Shown: piece after piece, positions 17,366-25,125 of the stretch
Position numbering within the stretch: position 1 is the first letter of the stretch
How the letters are laid out: each line of letters begins with the position of its first letter
Assembly (NCBI GenBank): GCA_041655765.1
Contig: JBBAEU010000006.1
Location: 57,746 to 121,745 of the forward strand
Length of the DNA stretch: 64,000 nucleotides
Reading direction: 5' to 3'
Source of the DNA: Brumimicrobium sp041655765
GTDB taxonomy: Bacteria > Bacteroidota > Bacteroidia > Flavobacteriales_D > Crocinitomicaceae
Translations under genes and position numbers: made by a program
Notes under the pieces: model-generated
What the model saw: the letters and a program-made list of their open reading frames with translations, nothing else
Databases searched by the model: none
What the model was told of the DNA's origin: nothing

Positions 17366-18037
17366 TCAGTAGAATACATTTAACGTTGTTATTTGATTGG
17401 GTTGTACAAAAATCGTATCATAAAAGGTTTGTGATACTCCTGAACGGGTAACGGTCCAATGATAATATCGATCCCCCATTTGAGTTTTAAAGCCGTCACC
17501 TATATTGTCCCAACATCCAGTGATTGGCGCATATAAAATATTCCCAATATGATTGTTTGCATCCTGGTTCCCAGATAATGACAATACACTTGAACCATCA
17601 AAGAAAATGTTTAGAGAATCTGTAGAACCCTGACAGTTTTGATTTTGGACATGCATGCGCAATTCCCCATACGGCACCAAATGGTAATCTACATGCATGA
17701 CTTCGCCTTTATCTACTTTTAGAGAATAGTGATATTTACCTTTATAATCAAAACCTAAGTTATAGTTTTCCTGATAGTTTGTATTATCTGCTCTAATTAG
17801 TATTTCTCCTATTCTTGCAGCATTAATTTCAAAATGACCATTAGCATCTGTAATTGTAGTCTTAATTGTCTTTAAATTTTGTTTAAACAAGACTATAGTA
17901 ATTCCCTTGAAAGGCTCTCCGTCTAAAGGGTTGAGCACTTGACCTTTAACGGTTATATTCATTCCAAATTTGGTACAGGCCATCACTGTAAAAAGTAAGG
18001 GTAGAAAAAATGTCAATGTTAAAATTCTGTTTTTCAT
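17366..18037 (-). CDS. Locus A lipoprotein 3 (carboxypeptidase-regulatory-like, C-terminus shared with locus B)
   Basis: A 223-residue lipoprotein with lipobox VMAC (Cys21). The N-terminal domain and linker are of the locus A type (KGQVLNPLDGEPFKGITI, VDKGEVMHVDYHLVPYG). The C-terminal 90 or so residues (FFDGSSVLSLSGNQDANN, RYYHWTVTRSGVSQTFYDT, final TLNVFY) are roughly three-quarters identical by eye to those of the locus B lipoprotein at 63393, whose N-terminal half is clearly different. The ATG overlaps the stop of the upstream T9SS-sorted gene as ATGA, implying translational coupling. It is the first lipoprotein after that gene. Function unknown; coupling suggests it works with the upstream product. 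Confidence 0.87.
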   Translation of the reverse strand: MKNRILTLTFFLPLLFTVMACTKFGMNITVKGQVLNPLDGEPFKGITIVLFKQNLKTIKTTITDANGHFEINAARIGEILIRADNTNYQENYNLGFDYKGKYHYSLKVDKGEVMHVDYHLVPYGELRMHVQNQNCQGSTDSLNIFFDGSSVLSLSGNQDANNHIGNILYAPITGCWDNIGDGFKTQMGDRYYHWTVTRSGVSQTFYDTIFVQPNQITTLNVFY

Positions 18038-19500
18038 AATAATACTATTTTTTTATGATACAACTCACCCGTTTCTGTTTTGATGATAAGGATATATGTT
18101 CCTTTGTCCAAATCGTTTTGAAATTTATATTCTCGCTCATTAATATACTCTTTTGTTGCTAAATGTTTTCCATTTATACTGAATACTTTAATGCTCTGTA
18201 TCTTTATGTTACTAGAAGAAACGGTAAAGGAAGAACGTGTAGGATTAGGATATACCTTAATCATATTTATTACATATTCATTGTGTCCTTGAGTACTAAC
18301 CGATTCTTTAGCCTCAAAATCTCTTTGATCTCTATTAATGAGAGGAGTGTTATGAGTAGATAAGGAATTCGGAGCGCAAGGTCTACCTATTCCTGGGCAC
18401 GGATTATATTTAATCAGTAAGTGTGCCTTTGCTCCCGATTTGATATGTGTACCAGGCTTAAGAATAATGGCATCATAACCATTTTTCCTTAATTGCATTA
18501 GCAAATCCTCATGATTCTCATTAAAGTTTTCCCAGGTTCTTTTATAACCGTTTAAAAAAGGGATAGGTGGTCTATAACCGGCAACTAAAATAAAAGGCTT
18601 AATAATCCTTGGGTTTGAACTGTTTGTGGTTGGATTACAATGACTCATAAATACGTAACCTTTTAGTTTTAATGTGGACGAACCTATGTTTGTCACTTCA
18701 TTTATAATTTTGTCGGCATCAGGGGGAGGGGAGTTTCTTAATAAATTATCACCTGAATTATTTAGACTTTGAATTTTACAATGATTAACAATACTATCTC
18801 CATTGTTATAATAGACCTTTAAAGTAAAAATCTGATTTTGAGAAAAGTTTTCTTTGAATTCAAAAGGTTCGTTAAACTGTATTTCATATTCTTCATTTTT
18901 ATATTCTATTATTAATTTATTAATATCCTCAACAAGGTGTCTATTGCTATAAAAGTGCTGTCTTTTAATAATAATACCAGTACGACTAAGCGAGGAATAA
19001 TCAAATAGAGGGGCAATTAATTTTAATCTTTCCCTATTTAATTTACTTTGTTCAAATTGTTTTGGTTTAAAAACCTTTCGTTCGCGTGTTTTAGAGAAGT
19101 TTTCTTTCATCCAATAATAATCGTAATCCAGAATTCCAATTGGAAATATTTCTTTTCCTTCTTCGTAAGCCAATTCACTTTTATAATGTTGAACATCATA
19201 AAAGATATCCATTAAGTTAGGTATAGCATTGGTGTCTTTACTCATTGACTTTAGTTCGCTAATCACTGTGTAAATCCAATTCGCGTCAGTAAGTGTATCA
19301 CGTAATTTTTGTGTTCGGTAAGTTAAGGCTGTAGTGTCATTTAAAGATCTGTTAAGAAATAAATCTATGTTATTTAGTATTTGAAAGTCTCCATAATATT
19401 TTTCCCCTATCTGATAAACATTATCAAAATCATTTTTCTCATTTTGCCCTAATCCTTTAAAACAAATAAGTAAGAGCAATCCTAAAACTAAGTGTTTCAT
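18034..19500 (-). CDS. Chimeric T9SS-sorted protein: truncated hydrolase-like N-terminus fused to coathanger/sorting C-terminus
   Basis: A 488-residue secreted protein with a signal peptide (MKHLVLGLLLLICFKGLGQ). Residues 20 to about 300 match no family I know. Around residue 310, KPFILVAGYRPP followed by LLMQLRKNGYDAIIL looks like the opening strand and helix of an alpha/beta-hydrolase domain. Just where such a domain would continue, the sequence switches to LKPGTHIKSGAKAHLLIKY, the coathanger motif of the truncated gene at 15158. The nucleophile elbow and the rest of a hydrolase are missing. It ends with a type A T9SS sorting domain (VYPNPTRSSFTVSS, KGTYILIIK). The stop overlaps the next lipoprotein start (ATGA). 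It may be non-functional as an enzyme. Confidence 0.8.
   Translation of the reverse strand: MKHLVLGLLLLICFKGLGQNEKNDFDNVYQIGEKYYGDFQILNNIDLFLNRSLNDTTALTYRTQKLRDTLTDANWIYTVISELKSMSKDTNAIPNLMDIFYDVQHYKSELAYEEGKEIFPIGILDYDYYWMKENFSKTRERKVFKPKQFEQSKLNRERLKLIAPLFDYSSLSRTGIIIKRQHFYSNRHLVEDINKLIIEYKNEEYEIQFNEPFEFKENFSQNQIFTLKVYYNNGDSIVNHCKIQSLNNSGDNLLRNSPPPDADKIINEVTNIGSSTLKLKGYVFMSHCNPTTNSSNPRIIKPFILVAGYRPPIPFLNGYKRTWENFNENHEDLLMQLRKNGYDAIILKPGTHIKSGAKAHLLIKYNPCPGIGRPCAPNSLSTHNTPLINRDQRDFEAKESVSTQGHNEYVINMIKVYPNPTRSSFTVSSSNIKIQSIKVFSINGKHLATKEYINEREYKFQNDLDKGTYILIIKTETGELYHKKIVLL
18293..18474. repeat. Near-identical segment shared by two T9SS genes (copy 2)
   Basis: Partner of 15513-15694 (176 of 182 identical). 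The right-hand edge is exactly at the DAIIL codons, where the 488-residue protein changes from hydrolase-like to coathanger sequence, so this edge looks like the recombination breakpoint. Confidence 0.9.
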
Positions 19501-19512
19501 AATTCTCTATTT

Positions 19513-19760
19513 TTATTGGTTTTTATTTCTTTTAATTCTTCCATCAGGTACAATTCGCATGTACTCAATGTTGTTTGAACTAAAACGTAGGCAAGCGTTA
19601 TTCTTCGTTCCTATAAAAGAGGTTGAACCTGCAATATTCCCCTGCATTTCCCAATTTCCCCTGTTTGAGCCTGAATGGAAATAGTAAAACAAATTCCCAT
19701 CAATCCGGTCATAAATATACGATTAATGTGCTTTATAGCACAGATTTCAGTTGTTTTCAT
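19513..19760 (-). pseudogene. Frameshifted 5' remnant of a secreted protein gene
   Basis: Reading leftwards from an ATG at 19760 gives MKTTEICAIKHINRIF and then a good signal peptide (MTGLMGICFTISIQAQ); that frame stops at 19611. The second frame continues with NWEMQGNIAGSTSFIGTKN and SSNNIEYMRIVPDGRI before a stop at 19513. This second part resembles the opening of Bacteroidetes T9SS-secreted proteins and fibre-like proteins (patterns such as NFIGT and ERMRI). The two frames join within acaggggaaattggg, where an indel would restore one frame. It looks like the surviving 5' end of a large secreted protein gene whose body has been replaced. Confidence 0.6.
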
Positions 19761-19914
19761 ACTAGTAATGTTTTATAGTTATATCCACAATTTTACGATA
19801 ATATTCTCATTTTACCAAATAAAAGTAGGATTTAATGATTGAATTTACTTCTATTGGTTGGCGAAAATGGATAATAGAACAGAATATTTCCTTCGATAAA
19901 ATAAGTTATTTGGC

Positions 19915-20056
19915 ATCACCAAAAATCGAAAAGAAATTCCATTTGAAGAGAATACAGTAGATGAGTTTTGGGAAGAAGGTTAATTTAAAATATCTTCCCA
20001 GGATTTAGGATTCCGTTCGGGTCAAATACCTTCTTAATATCGCGCATTAAGTTTAA
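19915..20056. repeat. Right copy of 142-bp direct repeat flanking locus A
   Basis: Partner of 14996-15137 with one mismatch. This copy holds a displaced piece of the haemerythrin 3' end (19915-19983) and the genuine 3' end of the FAD-oxidase gene. The T at 19958 would change a haemerythrin Glu codon to Val in this non-functional copy. Confidence 0.95.
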
Positions 20057-21367
20057 GGAAACCTCTTTAAACGCGATATCCATATAGGGTTTTTGCACCA
20101 GTCCGATTCCATGTTCTCCTGAAATTGTTCCCCCTAACTCTACGCACAGTTTGAAAATTTCTCGAATAGCAACGGGAAGCTCCTTATTCCATTTATCTTC
20201 CGATAAATCGCCTTTGATGATATTAACGTGTAAATTACCATCGCCAACGTGTCCATAACAAACACTTTTAAAACCATACTTACTGCCAATTTTCTTTACA
20301 CCTTCTAATAATTTTGGTAATTCATAGCGAGGAACAACGGTGTCCTCTTCTTTGTAAACAGAATTACGTTTCACCGCCTCTGAAACTTTTCTACGAATCT
20401 CCCATAATTTGTCCTTCTGTGCCTGACTATCGGCAAAAAGGATTTCACCCGTTTTAAATTGTTCGATGACAGCAAGAATTTGTTCCATCTCTTTCATTAA
20501 CTGCTCCTCGTCGAATCCATCAACTTCAATTAATAAATGGGCTTCGTGTGCTTCGTCTACTTCAATTTGAATTTCAGGGAATTTATTGATTGTCCATAAT
20601 ACAGCATCTCGCTCCATAAACTCCAATCCGCTTGGTGTAATTCCTTCATTCATAATTGCAGGAACTGCCCGAATTGCATCTACCATGTTGTAGAATGGGA
20701 CTAACATAAGCATGTCGTTAGTTGGATGAGCGATGAGTCGTAAAACAATTTTTGTAACAACCGCCAATGTTCCTTCGCTTCCAACAATAAGTTGAGTTAA
20801 ATTATATCCTGTTGCGTTTTTAATAACGTTTGCTCCTGTCCAGATAATTTCTCCATTGGGAAGAACAACTTCTAGGTTAAGAACCCAATCTTTTGTAACA
20901 CCATATTTCACGGCTTTTGGTCCTCCACTATTTTCTGCAATATTTCCTCCAATAAAACAGCTTCCTTTTGAAGCTGGATCGGGTGGATAGAACAAACCTT
21001 TTTCGCGGACAGCTTCTTGTAAAACTTGTGTAATTACACCAGGTTGAGTAGTTACTTGAAAGTTGTGTTTATCAATCTCCAGAATTTTATTCATACGTTC
21101 AAAGCCCAATGCAACGCCACCATTTACGGGTAAAGCGCCACCACTTAATCCAGTTCTTGCACCTGAAGGTGTAACAGGTATTTTTTGTTGGTTACAATAT
21201 TTTAAAATATCAGAAACCTCTTTAGTCGTTGAGGGTTTTAAGACGATGTGGGGAGAATAATGTAAATCTTCAGTTTCATCATGTCCATATTTATACAATG
21301 ATTCTTCATCAATCGTTGCTATATCTTTAAAGTTCTCTAATAAATAACTGATTTGGCTTTGTGTCAT
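19985..21367 (-). CDS. FAD-linked oxidase (GlcD / D-lactate dehydrogenase family)
   Basis: A 460-residue flavoprotein of the VAO/PCMH fold that oxidises an alpha-hydroxy acid such as glycolate, D-lactate or D-2-hydroxyglutarate. FAD-binding motifs are PVTPSGARTGLSGGALPVNG and GGNIAENSGGPKAVKYGVT. The C-terminal substrate domain has the family's metal/substrate histidines in CYGHVGDGNLHVNI and SGEHGIG. No GlcE or GlcF subunit lies nearby, so it is probably a stand-alone enzyme. Its last 72 bp are duplicated at 15066-15137 beside the haemerythrin gene, marking the locus A insertion boundary. The exact substrate cannot be read from sequence. Confidence 0.92.
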   Translation of the reverse strand: MTQSQISYLLENFKDIATIDEESLYKYGHDETEDLHYSPHIVLKPSTTKEVSDILKYCNQQKIPVTPSGARTGLSGGALPVNGGVALGFERMNKILEIDKHNFQVTTQPGVITQVLQEAVREKGLFYPPDPASKGSCFIGGNIAENSGGPKAVKYGVTKDWVLNLEVVLPNGEIIWTGANVIKNATGYNLTQLIVGSEGTLAVVTKIVLRLIAHPTNDMLMLVPFYNMVDAIRAVPAIMNEGITPSGLEFMERDAVLWTINKFPEIQIEVDEAHEAHLLIEVDGFDEEQLMKEMEQILAVIEQFKTGEILFADSQAQKDKLWEIRRKVSEAVKRNSVYKEEDTVVPRYELPKLLEGVKKIGSKYGFKSVCYGHVGDGNLHVNIIKGDLSEDKWNKELPVAIREIFKLCVELGGTISGEHGIGLVQKPYMDIAFKEVSLNLMRDIKKVFDPNGILNPGKIF

Positions 21368-21446
21368 GTCCTTTTACAATGTTGTGAAAGAAAAAACAAA
21401 GTGACGCAATAACGTGCGCCACTATGGTTTAATAATACATTATGTT

Positions 21447-23531
21447 TTAGTTGCCCAAGATTTCAAACTCTGTTCTTCTATTTTCTTGTCGTCCCATTGC
21501 AGTATTATTACTTGCAACTGGTCGATTTGAGCCATAACCTTTTGCTTCTAAGCGGTTTGCAGCAATTCCCTTCCCTCTCAGGTAATTCACCACAGATTCA
21601 GCACGATCTTGAGAAAGTTTGTCGTTCAGTGATGCAGAGCCTGTATTGTCAGTATGACCAGAAATTTCAACTTTTAACGAAGGGACATCTTTCATTAAAC
21701 TCACCAATCGGTCTAATTCTGCATTAGATTCTGGACGCAATGTTGCTTTTCCAATATCAAAGAAGATATTTCGGAGGGCAATTTTACTTCCGACAGCGAT
21801 GTTTTTCAATTCGATAACTTTATTGACCATATTATAGTCGCTGTCATTTGGAATATCGAAGTTTTCAGAATGGAATAAATAGCCTTTTGCTTTTACTGCG
21901 ATTCCATAATTTGTACCCGCAGTTAACGAAAGTAAGAATTTTCCCGTTGCTTTGTTTGAAGTAAAACTCTCAATGATTCTACCTGTCTTATTATCTGTAA
22001 TTTCGATAGAAGCTTCCACTGGTTTTCTTGAAATCGCATCAATTGTTAATCCTTTAAAAACAGTTAAAGAAATTTTATTTACATTAACAACCTCTTCGAT
22101 TTGAGGGTCTTTAATCGGTTGTGCTACTGATGCTAAAAGTTGGTCTTCAATATCAATAATTGGATTTTTCGGGTCGCCCCAGAAAGTTACTTTGTAAATA
22201 TCGAAGCCACCCTTTCCTCCTGGTCTATTAGAGGATATGTAAGCATATTTTCCGCTTGCTGTTGCCGCAAAGAAAAAGTCATCGTAAGGTGTGTTTATTG
22301 GATAACCCATGTTTACAGGTGTTGACCAACCGCTTCCAGTACGTTTTGATACAAAAATATCATATCCACCCATTGACTCATGACCTTGAGAAGCGATATA
22401 CATTGTTTTTCCATCAATATGCAAATATACTGGACCATCATTGAATTGACTATTTACGGATCCAATCATAGAAGCAGCTTTGTAGTCTTTATTCATTCGA
22501 CTTTGCATTTCAGAGAACATGATACTCGTACCTTTACTTTGAGAAGTAATTTCTCTGGCAAAAGTGATGTTGTAGCCATCGTGACTGTATGCGCCATATT
22601 TATCATTGGCTCTTCTTGAGCTAATTTGTGGGTTAAGAATGGTTGGATCCGACCAACGAAGTCCATCCAGTTCCGATTCATAAATATCAGTTTGTCCTTC
22701 ATTATCGCGATGTAAAAGCATTCTATTTCCATCAAAATCGAGGTTGTTTACGATATCATCCAATGAAGAATTAACACTTCCAGGGATGGGTTTTACTTTT
22801 TCCCATTTTCCATCATTGTTATAACTTACATAAACGTCATAATCATATTCTCCGATTTCGTTTGGTTTGTTGCTGTTAGGACGATTTGAGCTAAAAATTA
22901 ATTCTGATCCATCCATTGTAATTGTTGGAGCAATCTCGTCGTATTCAGTGTTCAATTCCTCAACATTATCCACCCAAGCTCGAATGGGACTACCTTTTAT
23001 CGCTGGCGCATCTTTTGTTTGCCTTTTTCTGAGTGCCACAAATTTAGAAAACTCATCTGCTTTTTTGTAGCTGTTTGTAAACCTGTCATACGAAGCCCTT
23101 GCATCTGCGTAATTTTCTTCATATTGTTGAACAGCTCCTAGATAATAATTCAAGAACGGATCACATTGAGGGTCGAGTTCAGCTGCTCTTTTAATAAAAG
23201 GAATTGCTTTATAAGGAGAAGTTGAATGGAAGTGACAAACTCCAACCCTAAAATTATTAAGCGCATTATCTGGATTAAATGCTTGTGCTATCTCAAAATG
23301 AGACAATGCTTTCTTAAATGCTAATCCTGGATCTCTTACTTCAAAAACTGCTGTTGAGCCTTCTATAAAGAATGTTTCTCCTGCTTTGATGGCATCTGTG
23401 GCTTTTTTAAATCCATCTCCATCTTCAAAATTCCTTTTTCTAAAATCAACATTTTGTGAATATATTGACCCCGTAAAAACAAAGAGTCCTATTCCTACTA
23501 ATATATATTTCTTTAATTTCATAATTTTCAA
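21447..23531 (-). CDS. PorE-like OmpA-family protein (TPR, beta-propeller, CRD, OmpA)
   Basis: A 694-residue secreted protein with signal peptide ending near YSQ. Domain order is: TPR-like helices (about 40-170), PD40/WD40-like propeller blades (about 185-460; SELIFSSNRP, GYDIFVSKRTG, YAYISSNRPGGKGGFDIY), a carboxypeptidase-regulatory-like domain (about 500-585), and an OmpA peptidoglycan-binding domain (about 590-694; FDIGKATLRPESNAEL, GHTDNTGS, DRAESVVNYLRGKGI). This order is that described for PorE, a T9SS component anchored to peptidoglycan. PorE assignment is by architecture only; related OmpA proteins share it. It lies 3 bp after a TPR gene. An alternative ATG at 23522 would remove three residues. 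Confidence 0.88.
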   Translation of the reverse strand: MKIMKLKKYILVGIGLFVFTGSIYSQNVDFRKRNFEDGDGFKKATDAIKAGETFFIEGSTAVFEVRDPGLAFKKALSHFEIAQAFNPDNALNNFRVGVCHFHSTSPYKAIPFIKRAAELDPQCDPFLNYYLGAVQQYEENYADARASYDRFTNSYKKADEFSKFVALRKRQTKDAPAIKGSPIRAWVDNVEELNTEYDEIAPTITMDGSELIFSSNRPNSNKPNEIGEYDYDVYVSYNNDGKWEKVKPIPGSVNSSLDDIVNNLDFDGNRMLLHRDNEGQTDIYESELDGLRWSDPTILNPQISSRRANDKYGAYSHDGYNITFAREITSQSKGTSIMFSEMQSRMNKDYKAASMIGSVNSQFNDGPVYLHIDGKTMYIASQGHESMGGYDIFVSKRTGSGWSTPVNMGYPINTPYDDFFFAATASGKYAYISSNRPGGKGGFDIYKVTFWGDPKNPIIDIEDQLLASVAQPIKDPQIEEVVNVNKISLTVFKGLTIDAISRKPVEASIEITDNKTGRIIESFTSNKATGKFLLSLTAGTNYGIAVKAKGYLFHSENFDIPNDSDYNMVNKVIELKNIAVGSKIALRNIFFDIGKATLRPESNAELDRLVSLMKDVPSLKVEISGHTDNTGSASLNDKLSQDRAESVVNYLRGKGIAANRLEAKGYGSNRPVASNNTAMGRQENRRTEFEILGN

Positions 23532-23534
23532 GTT

Positions 23535-24638
23535 TTAGTAACCACAATTTTGCGATGCATATCTAGCTCCTGTTTCATCTCCCAATTCTTCAGCTTTATT
23601 CCAGTCCTCACAAGCACCGTTCATATCGCGTAGCATTTCACGAATAATCCCTCTATTTGTATAGGCAGAGGCATAGTTTTTATCAAGTTGGATTGCTTTA
23701 TCTGCTGCCTTTTTTGCACCCTCAAAATCTTCCATTTTAAATTTTGTTGCAGCAATATTTGCCCATGCAGGTGCGTAATTAGGGTTAATTTGTGTACATT
23801 TTTCAAAGTCTGAGAGTGCTTCATTGTATTTCTCTCTTTCTAATTGTGTTGCTCCACGGTTGTTATAAGCCAAATGGAAGTTTTTATCGATGGAGATAGC
23901 ACGCGTAAATGCAGCGATAGCGCCATCATAATTTTTCATTTTTAATTTTGTTGTTCCAATATTATTTAATACAAATGCTAAGTTTGGATTTTTACGTTCC
24001 GCTTGTTCATAATCAGACACAGCTTTAGAATATTCTTGTTTCATTCGGTAAGAACTCCCTCTATCATTATATGCATGAGCTAAATTCCAGTCTAATTCAA
24101 TCACTTTTGAAAATGACCCAATGGCTCCATCATAATCTTGTTGTAAAAACTGCAATGTCCCAAAATTATAGTGTGCTTTCGGATTTTTTGGTTCTAATTT
24201 TACTGCTTTCAAATAATCATTCTCAGCTTTTGAGTAATTCCCCAATTCTTGGTAAGCACGAGCACGTTGGAAATATGCTTTGTGATAATTTGGGTCTTTA
24301 TTTAACAGTGTTGTAAAAGTCTTTTCAGCTTCTACAAATTTATTAGCTTCAATTTCAGCAGCGCCTTTATTATAATATGCTGCAGTAAAATTTGGGTCTG
24401 ATTCAATCGAAGTCTCAAATGACTTTATGGCTTGTGCATACTTTTTTTGATTGAATAACTCTATTCCTTGGTTGTATGCTTCCTGACTTTTAGCGATGGC
24501 AGCATTCTCGATATTTAGTGCAGCAATTGAGTCGCGGTAAGCAATTTCTTTCTCTGTCAACTCATCTTCTTGAGCGAACGATAATCCTCCTATTAGGCTT
24601 AAGCAAAAACCTAGGAGTAATAGTTTGTGTTTTATCAT
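23535..24638 (-). CDS. Secreted tetratricopeptide-repeat protein
   Basis: A 367-residue protein with a signal peptide cleaved near FAQ. After a short helical spacer it consists almost wholly of tandem 34-residue TPR units from about residue 50 to 350, recognisable by repeated Y-N-x-G or A-Y-x-N-R-G phrases (AAYYNKGAAEIEANKF, AHYNFGTLQFLQQDYDGAI, LAYNNRGATQLEREKYNEAL). TPR arrays bind partner proteins. It is 3 bp upstream of the PorE-like gene and certainly co-transcribed, so the two probably act together in the periplasm or at the outer membrane, perhaps with the T9SS. That link is inference. Confidence 0.9.
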   Translation of the reverse strand: MIKHKLLLLGFCLSLIGGLSFAQEDELTEKEIAYRDSIAALNIENAAIAKSQEAYNQGIELFNQKKYAQAIKSFETSIESDPNFTAAYYNKGAAEIEANKFVEAEKTFTTLLNKDPNYHKAYFQRARAYQELGNYSKAENDYLKAVKLEPKNPKAHYNFGTLQFLQQDYDGAIGSFSKVIELDWNLAHAYNDRGSSYRMKQEYSKAVSDYEQAERKNPNLAFVLNNIGTTKLKMKNYDGAIAAFTRAISIDKNFHLAYNNRGATQLEREKYNEALSDFEKCTQINPNYAPAWANIAATKFKMEDFEGAKKAADKAIQLDKNYASAYTNRGIIREMLRDMNGACEDWNKAEELGDETGARYASQNCGY

Positions 24639-25125
24639 GGTATTTTATTTTTTGATTTCTAAGATATTAATTTTTCTGGATTAAAAACATTTATCATACC
24701 AAAGTTTTTCAAATTTGGGTTTATTTTAATTTTTTGTAAGATTAAAATGTACCGACTAAAAGCCAAATAATTTATGCTTTGAGAAAGTTATATTTTAAGT
24801 CAAGAATTAAATTCGATAGAACAAATTTTTACAAATTTTTTGGGATTATTGTTTGAGTATTCTCTTTCTAAAGTAAATTATCAAAGCAATCAAGGAGGTG
24901 AATCTCAGTTGAAAAAGGATGATAAAGATTACCAATGAGAGGAGTCTCAACCAAAGTCGATGAAGAGTAATAACTACAAAAAAGGACAGAATAGACAATA
25001 GCAACTTTAGTATGCCGATTCTTTAATTTATTGATAGACATTTACCCAATATTTAGGGTTGTTTTTAAAAAAATCATTTCAGATTCTTTTATAATTTGTA
25101 ATTTAGCCTTCAAAATAAATAGACA
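24639..25125. other. Intergenic region between divergent genes
   Basis: No firm gene is seen in these 487 bp. On the minus strand, 25022 to 24846 is open and would encode a hydrophobic peptide with two membrane-like stretches and a basic end (YFRKRILKQ), but it has no ATG, so I do not call it. The region should hold the divergent promoters of the TPR/PorE-like pair and the thiolase. Confidence 0.4.

Noticed and set aside
15158..18037. Tandem repeats in locus A as a CRISPR-like array
   Set aside because: The units are about 720-bp coding paralogues, not short repeats with spacers, and no cas genes are present.
24846..25022. Hydrophobic minus-strand open frame upstream of the TPR gene
   Set aside because: No ATG or good alternative start within the frame; hydrophobicity may be due to T-rich DNA.
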